From: Chloroflexota bacterium
Lineage (GTDB): Bacteria; Chloroflexota; Dehalococcoidia; Lucifugimonadales; UBA3495
Reading direction: 5' to 3'
NCBI GenBank assembly: GCA_028874075.1
Contig: JAPPLU010000077.1
Span: 1 to 34,092, forward strand
Length of the DNA stretch: 34,092 bases
This document shows, piece after piece, positions 29,815 to 34,092 of this stretch; the first letter of the stretch is position 1; each line of letters starts with the position of its first letter. Below the pieces are notes generated by a model. It had not been told where the DNA came from. It ran no database searches and saw nothing but the letters and a program-made list of their open reading frames with translations. The position numbers and the translations under genes were made by a program.

Positions 29815-31848
29815 ATGCCAAACCCGCACTGGCGCATCTGGATCGACTGGAACAACAACGGGACCTGGGCCGAGACCTCCGGCGCTTACCGCGAGGACAT
29901 CACCGCCGACGTGCTGGACCTGGCCTGGCGCTGGGGCCAGCCCGTGGGTTCCTTCCGCGACCGGACCCGTCCCCAGCCGGCCCAGCTGCGCTTGACCCTG
30001 GGCAACGAAGACCGCCGGTACACCCCCGGCAACGCCCAGTCGCCCCTGTCCGGCAACCTGGCCGCCGGCCGCCGCGTCTGGGCCGCTTTTGCCTGGCCGG
30101 TGGACGCCTTTGCCGGGGCGGACGGTATTGACCTCAATGGCCGCTCCGTCCCCTTGGGCGACGTGGCCTGGGACAAGATTTCCACCGGCCCCGCTGGTCT
30201 GGTCCTTTCCCAGGGGCGGGCAGCGGCAACGGCGGGAACCGGTGGCGCCGTCTATGCCTTGGACTTTGGCGACGCCGACGCCCGCCTGGGCTTCGTCTTC
30301 CGGCGCAGCGGCAACGGCAGCAGCGGCGTGGCCCTGCGGATACTGGACCAGTGGGACTACCTGCGCGTCAGCTTCGGAGATACTGCCACTCTGTTGCAGG
30401 ACGTTACCTTCGGATTCCCGTCGTTTATCCGCCGGGGCGACCCGCTGGTGGCCGGCCGCGACTACTTCATCGAGATTGAGATGCACGGGAGTTCGGTCCA
30501 TCTCTACGCCACCGACCTGACCGGTGGCGATATGGACCGCAAGGAAATCCTGGACGGCGGCGGGACTGCCGGCAACGCCGCCGCCACGAAGCACGGCATC
30601 TGGCACGACGGTTCCGCCGCAGCCACCGGCGACCGGTGGGACGACTTCGGCGGGTGGCGCAGCTTCTTTCACGGCGCCCTGGTCCGCATCTCCCCCGAAC
30701 GGGACCCGGACCTGGGCCAGGTCTGCCGCGTCTACGCCGAGGACGACCTGCGGCTGCTGGAGCGGCGGCCCCTGTACAACCTGTTCAACCAGCGTCTCCT
30801 GTCGTCGGCCACCATCGTCAATGGCATTCTCACCTGGGCCGGTTTCAATCCCAACTACCGCCACCTGGACCAGGGGCAGACTCTGGTGGCTTCTTCACCC
30901 CGGGCCCTGTGGCGCATCTCCGCCGCCGCGGCCCTTTTCGACCTGGCCGAGGAGGAGAACGGCCGCATTTATATCGACGGCCGGGGCTACTTCCGCCTGG
31001 AATCCGCCGACCACCGCCAATCAGGGCCCCACGCCGTGTCCCGCGCCACCCTGCGCGACACGTCGGCCACCGGCGCATACTTCTCCGCGCTGGAGTGGGA
31101 CGAGGGCAGTGAGGGGGTGGAAAACTCCGTAATCTTCCGGTACCGCCTGGCCGTCAGCCAGGGCGCCCGGGAAATCTGGCGGCTGCGCGACGTGCCGGCC
31201 ATTCCCGCCGGCGAGAGCCGCGACTTCCTGGCCGAAAGCGCCAGTTACGACGCAGTGGACGGCATCCGCCTTCCCGTTGCCACCACCGACTACACCGCCA
31301 ACTCCCGTTCCGGCGGCGATGGCGACGACCTGACCGCCAGCCTGACCGTCACCCTGCCCCACGTTGCTGGCGGCGCCCTGGCATCGGCTTCCGACGACTA
31401 CGTGGGTCGGGGCACAGTGGTGCGGGTAACCAACAACCACGCCACGGCCACTGCCTACGTTACCCTGCTGAAATTAACGGCCAACCGCGCCTTCCAGGCC
31501 CCCGACCTCACCAGCTACCAGGCTGAGGACGCCGACAGCCAGGCTGCCCACGGCCTGCGGGCCCGTACGGTGGAGTGCCGCTTCATCGACCACTACGAGG
31601 CCGCCAGGGTCGCCGCCGACGCCCGCCTGGCCCACCGCCGCCAGCCCCGCACCAGGTTGGCTCTTACCATTCCCGCCGGCTCGGACGCCAACCTGGCCCA
31701 GATAGTCCAACGCACCCTGTCCGACCGCATCACCCTGGCCAGCGCCAACCCCGTCATAAACGCCGACTTCTACATCGAGGGAATAGAACTGAAAGCCTCC
31801 GCCCGCACCGGCGAGGTAACGGCCCGCTGGCTGCTGGAAGAGGTGTAA
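29815..31848 (+). CDS. Large phage tail protein (tail-tip/hub-like)
   Basis: A 677-residue protein, the largest of the island. The N-terminus (WRIWIDWNNNGTWAETSGAY, then ITADVLDLAWRWG and LRLTLGNEDRRYTPGN) resembles tail-tip and baseplate-hub proteins. Residues about 95-240 look like a beta-sandwich inserted domain (LVLSQGRAAATAGTGG, VALRILDQWDYLRVSFG, DYFIEIEMHGSSVHLYATD), perhaps carbohydrate-binding. The hub pattern resumes with ALVRISPERDPDLGQVCRVY and AEDDLRLLERRPLYN, and the C-terminal part ends FYIEGIELKASARTGEVTAR. It would sit at the tail tip and contact the cell surface. The exact role is inferred. No stops or frameshifts. Confidence 0.75.
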   Translation: MPNPHWRIWIDWNNNGTWAETSGAYREDITADVLDLAWRWGQPVGSFRDRTRPQPAQLRLTLGNEDRRYTPGNAQSPLSGNLAAGRRVWAAFAWPVDAFAGADGIDLNGRSVPLGDVAWDKISTGPAGLVLSQGRAAATAGTGGAVYALDFGDADARLGFVFRRSGNGSSGVALRILDQWDYLRVSFGDTATLLQDVTFGFPSFIRRGDPLVAGRDYFIEIEMHGSSVHLYATDLTGGDMDRKEILDGGGTAGNAAATKHGIWHDGSAAATGDRWDDFGGWRSFFHGALVRISPERDPDLGQVCRVYAEDDLRLLERRPLYNLFNQRLLSSATIVNGILTWAGFNPNYRHLDQGQTLVASSPRALWRISAAAALFDLAEEENGRIYIDGRGYFRLESADHRQSGPHAVSRATLRDTSATGAYFSALEWDEGSEGVENSVIFRYRLAVSQGAREIWRLRDVPAIPAGESRDFLAESASYDAVDGIRLPVATTDYTANSRSGGDGDDLTASLTVTLPHVAGGALASASDDYVGRGTVVRVTNNHATATAYVTLLKLTANRAFQAPDLTSYQAEDADSQAAHGLRARTVECRFIDHYEAARVAADARLAHRRQPRTRLALTIPAGSDANLAQIVQRTLSDRITLASANPVINADFYIEGIELKASARTGEVTARWLLEEV

Positions 31849-31894
31849 TGCGAAATATCTCCGTAAGGGCAGCCCCTGTCCCAGCGCATCGCTT

Positions 31895-31971
31895 ACCGCA
31901 GAGGCACAGGGTACGCGGAGGTTCGCAGAGATGCTCTGCGCATCTCTGGGCGCTCTGTGTCTCTGCGGTTA
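31895..31971. repeat. Dispersed repeat family B, copy 4
   Basis: It starts ACCGCAGAGGCACAGGGTAC, has an internal palindrome around CGCAGAGATGCTCTGCG, and ends TCTGTGTCTCTGCGGTTAT. It fills the gap after the large tail gene. Confidence 0.75.
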
Positions 31972-32084
31972 TAGAATCCTCAAAATGCGACTGTCCCGGG
32001 CCGCCCTCGTTTGCCCCCGCCCCGTCTATCCCTTACAATTCCGCCAAAGCCACCGGTACGATTTGTAATAGAGAGGCGCCTGCG

Positions 32085-32489
32085 ATGGCACAGGAACCGG
32101 CCCGATGCGATGCCTGCGGTCGTGAACTGGACGAACGGCCCTTCGACCCCTACCAGATTCCCGTGTCCCTGAACCCCAACCCTAACGAACCCAAGAACTT
32201 CGTCGAGCGCAGCCTGAAGCAGCACAACGAGACCCTGGACAAGCTGTCCCGCCAACTGGAAGAACTGCTGGACCTGGTGCGGGCCGGGGGAGACGACGAC
32301 GGCCGGTTAGTGGAACTGCTGGACCTGCTGCGCCAGTATATGAAGCCCCGCCACGGCCTGTGCATCGACGGCCACTGCGCCCCCTGCCGCGTCCACGAGG
32401 AGGCCATCAAGGAGCACGTTATGCTCTACATCGACTGGAAAATCCCCGGTACCGTGGACAAGCTACAGCAGGCCCGCCACCGCAACTAG
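32085..32489 (+). CDS. Cys-rich small protein with coiled coil, unknown function
   Basis: A 134-residue protein from ATG 32085, with GAGAGG about a dozen bases before it. The N-terminus has a CDACGREL knuckle (CxxC), the middle is a predicted coiled coil (FVERSLKQHNETLDKLSRQL then EELLDLV), and the C-terminal part has GLCIDGHCAPCRVHEEAIKE with three more Cys and a His. The Cys pairs could bind one zinc. It follows the phage genes on the same strand, but its base composition and the flanking repeats are host-like. It may not belong to the island. No family recognised. Confidence 0.7.
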   Translation: MAQEPARCDACGRELDERPFDPYQIPVSLNPNPNEPKNFVERSLKQHNETLDKLSRQLEELLDLVRAGGDDDGRLVELLDLLRQYMKPRHGLCIDGHCAPCRVHEEAIKEHVMLYIDWKIPGTVDKLQQARHRN

Positions 32490-32600
32490 CCGGCGTGGGA
32501 AACCGGCACAAACCCCTTGTCGTACCGGCGAAAGGACGGTTGCCCGCATTGAGGGCAGGGAAATCCCGTGTTGCCATTCGCTGTGCGCCAAAGCACACAG

Positions 32601-32631
32601 TCATGTCGCCCTGAGCCTGCCGAAGGGCCTG
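32601..32631. repeat. Dispersed repeat family C, copy 1
   Basis: A 31-base unit, identical to 33904-33934, containing CCCTGAGCCTGCCGAAGGG. The two lie on either side of the Asp-box gene as direct repeats. A degenerate inverted copy is at 32695-32715 (TTCGGCAGGCTCGGCACGAC). Confidence 0.9.
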
Positions 32632-32740
32632 AAATCCTGCCTGAAAGACCTGGCTGCCGGCACCCAGGTTGGCCCCTGGGATGTAGTTCAGGTGATTCGG
32701 CAGGCTCGGCACGACATTGACTTCAGGCGCGACTGCCCTG

Positions 32741-32760
32741 TATTGGACGCTCGTCCAATA
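32741..32760. promoter_or_regulatory. 9-bp-arm palindrome, operator candidate
   Basis: TATTGGACGCTCGTCCAATA has perfect 9-base arms around CT. The TTGGACG-N2-CGTCCAA form resembles operators of TetR-family repressors. It lies 93 bases before the ATG of the Asp-box gene. No regulator gene is adjacent, so control is only inferred. Confidence 0.45.
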
Positions 32761-32853
32761 GCCTTCCACCCCTCCAGACAGTATAATTCGCGATAGCAGC
32801 AACCCTTGGCAACCAGTTCCCAACGAAAACTTTAACGAAAGGCGGTGATTGTT

Positions 32854-33825
32854 ATGGGAAAGGACTATAGTATCTGCGTTGGCGCCGTTGGTTTCGGCGG
32901 CGGCGTGTGGCACAGCCCCGATACCGGCGAGACCTGGAACCGCATCCGCGACCCCTTTGTACTGGGCGCTGATGTCCGGGCGTTGGTACCCTACCCGGAC
33001 AACCCCAACCGCATCCTGGCCGGTTCCAACCAGGGCATATTCCGCAGCGAGGACAAGGGCGCCACCTGGGAGAAGCTGTGGTCGCCCATGGAGGGAGTGC
33101 CCATCTGGAACATCGCCATTGACCCCGTGGACACCGGTACCATCTACGTGGGCATCAAGCCGGCGGCCCTGTTCCGTTCCCGGGACGACGGCCAAAGCTG
33201 GACGAAGCTGCCAGTGGATATGGCCCAGTACTGCCACATCGGCCCGCCCATGGTTACCGCGTTGATGGTGGACCCCAAGGCCCACAATACTGTCTGGGCC
33301 GGGGTTGAGGTGGACGGCGTGTACCGCAGCCTGGACGGCGGCGACACCTGGACCCACATTACCACCGGCGTCCACCCCGACATTCACGGCATGGCCATCA
33401 GTCCCGGGGAGGAGAACAAGGTCCTGTTCAGCACCCCCCGGGAAATCTATTACACCACCGACGTGGGCGAAAGCTGGGAGTCGCTGAACACCACCAATGA
33501 CCTACCCTTGCCCTACAGCCGGGGTATCGCCTTCAAGGCCGACGACCCCAACGTGCTGTTCTCGGCGCTGGGCGAATCGGCCATCAGCAGCCAGGGCGCT
33601 CTCCGGCGTTCCACCGATGGGGGCCGGACCTGGGAGAATCGACCGCTGCCCGTGGAGCCCAACTCCAACATCTGGGGTTTCGTAACCCACCCGGCCGACC
33701 CCGACTTCATCCTGGCGTCCAGCCTGTTTGGCGAGCTCTACTCCAGCGAAGACGCCGGCGATTCCTGGAACAAGCTGAAACGCGAGTTCACCGAGATAGG
33801 CTCAATGGTCTGGGTGCCCAACTAG
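32854..33825 (+). CDS. BNR/Asp-box beta-propeller protein (VPS10/sortilin-like)
   Basis: A 323-residue protein made of repeats. Seven Asp boxes of the form SxDxGxTW are visible: SPDTGETW, SEDKGATW, SRDDGQSW, SLDGGDTW, TTDVGESW, STDGGRTW and SEDAGDSW. Each lies at a blade turn, so a complete seven-bladed propeller is expected. Such folds occur in sialidases, sortilin-like receptors and photosystem-assembly factors, but no catalytic sialidase residues are recognisable and no signal peptide is present, so it is probably a cytoplasmic scaffold or binding protein. ATG 32854 has AGGCGG at good distance; GTG 32845 lies within that site. Confidence 0.88.
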   Translation: MGKDYSICVGAVGFGGGVWHSPDTGETWNRIRDPFVLGADVRALVPYPDNPNRILAGSNQGIFRSEDKGATWEKLWSPMEGVPIWNIAIDPVDTGTIYVGIKPAALFRSRDDGQSWTKLPVDMAQYCHIGPPMVTALMVDPKAHNTVWAGVEVDGVYRSLDGGDTWTHITTGVHPDIHGMAISPGEENKVLFSTPREIYYTTDVGESWESLNTTNDLPLPYSRGIAFKADDPNVLFSALGESAISSQGALRRSTDGGRTWENRPLPVEPNSNIWGFVTHPADPDFILASSLFGELYSSEDAGDSWNKLKREFTEIGSMVWVPN

Positions 33826-33903
33826 CCAACCGCTAGCGCCCTGGATGGACCACAGGCGTCAGGGATTGATCCGTCCCTGTCGCCGTTTGTACTGGTTCCT
33901 CGG

Positions 33904-33934
33904 TCATGTCGCCCTGAGCCTGCCGAAGGGCCTG
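33904..33934. repeat. Dispersed repeat family C, copy 2
   Basis: An exact 31-base copy of 32601-32631. The rest of 33826-34092 shows no supported gene before the window ends. Confidence 0.9.
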
Positions 33935-34092
33935 GAACTCTTCCCCTCAACCCTTTATGGGGAAGCAAAAGCGAATCATATACGAAAGCAGCCGAAACCC
34001 TGAGTCTCTTCAGTATTCTGCGTGGCTCAGAAAATTTGGGAATTATATACCTGTGTACCCACGGAACCTTAATCGGGCCGGTCCTGCTTGGT

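Overview
The window looks like a GC-rich bacterial chromosome of the Chloroflexota, most likely a Dehalococcoidia or SAR202-type lineage. This is inferred from gene content: lipoproteins with an ACGG-type lipobox followed by Pro/Thr/Ala-rich linkers, a luciferase-like flavin monooxygenase, a crotonase, AF2212-like/PIN toxin-antitoxin pairs, and many dispersed palindromic intergenic repeats. No rRNA or tRNA gene was recognised.

Layout. 1-746 is the 3' end of an AT-richer TPR gene cut by the window edge. 872-4673 holds a crotonase (-), gpsA (+), a SufU-like Fe-S scaffold (-) and a two-gene minus-strand unit (small zinc-ribbon protein, then a degenerate RuvC-fold protein) behind a 22-bp perfect palindrome resembling a Gram-positive-type LexA box. 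4900-6141 is a two-domain ChrA transporter. 6217-7308 is a small unknown protein divergent from a peroxiredoxin whose peroxidatic Cys codon is an in-frame TGA followed by a hairpin, a probable selenoprotein. 7625-9837 has a toxin-antitoxin pair, PPK2 and a Nudix hydrolase. 9893-10251 is a microprotein gene between two 60-bp direct repeats. 10400-17004 holds an LLM flavin oxidoreductase, a YgfZ-type protein, a second (inverted) copy of the toxin-antitoxin pair, a frame-broken HATPase gene and an S9 peptidase lipoprotein.

17442-21454 is the replication-origin neighbourhood: dnaA, a DnaA-box cluster (probable oriC), then obgE, a retropepsin-like protease and nadD, probably co-transcribed. 21557-22525 carries an AT-rich orotate phosphoribosyltransferase gene with its own promoter, leader hairpin and terminator. 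It is followed by the GC-rich last 36 codons of another pyrE, which suggests in-place gene displacement. An unknown membrane/coiled-coil protein and a peptide-type ABC substrate-binding lipoprotein follow on the minus strand.

25427-31848 is a phage-derived structural island: prohead protease, HK97-type capsid protein, head-tail connector (interrupted by one amber codon), a tail-terminator-like protein, a tail-tube-like protein and a large tail-hub-like protein. A small Cys-rich protein and a seven-Asp-box propeller protein follow. Portal, terminase, tape-measure, lysis and integrase genes are absent from the window, and every gap between the phage genes holds a dispersed repeat of families also seen among ordinary host genes. 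This suggests an old, immobile and possibly domesticated element rather than an active prophage.

Strongest points for a second look: the candidate selenocysteine peroxiredoxin, the pyrE displacement scar, the palindrome-controlled zinc-ribbon/degenerate RuvC pair, and the repeat-studded capsid/tail island.
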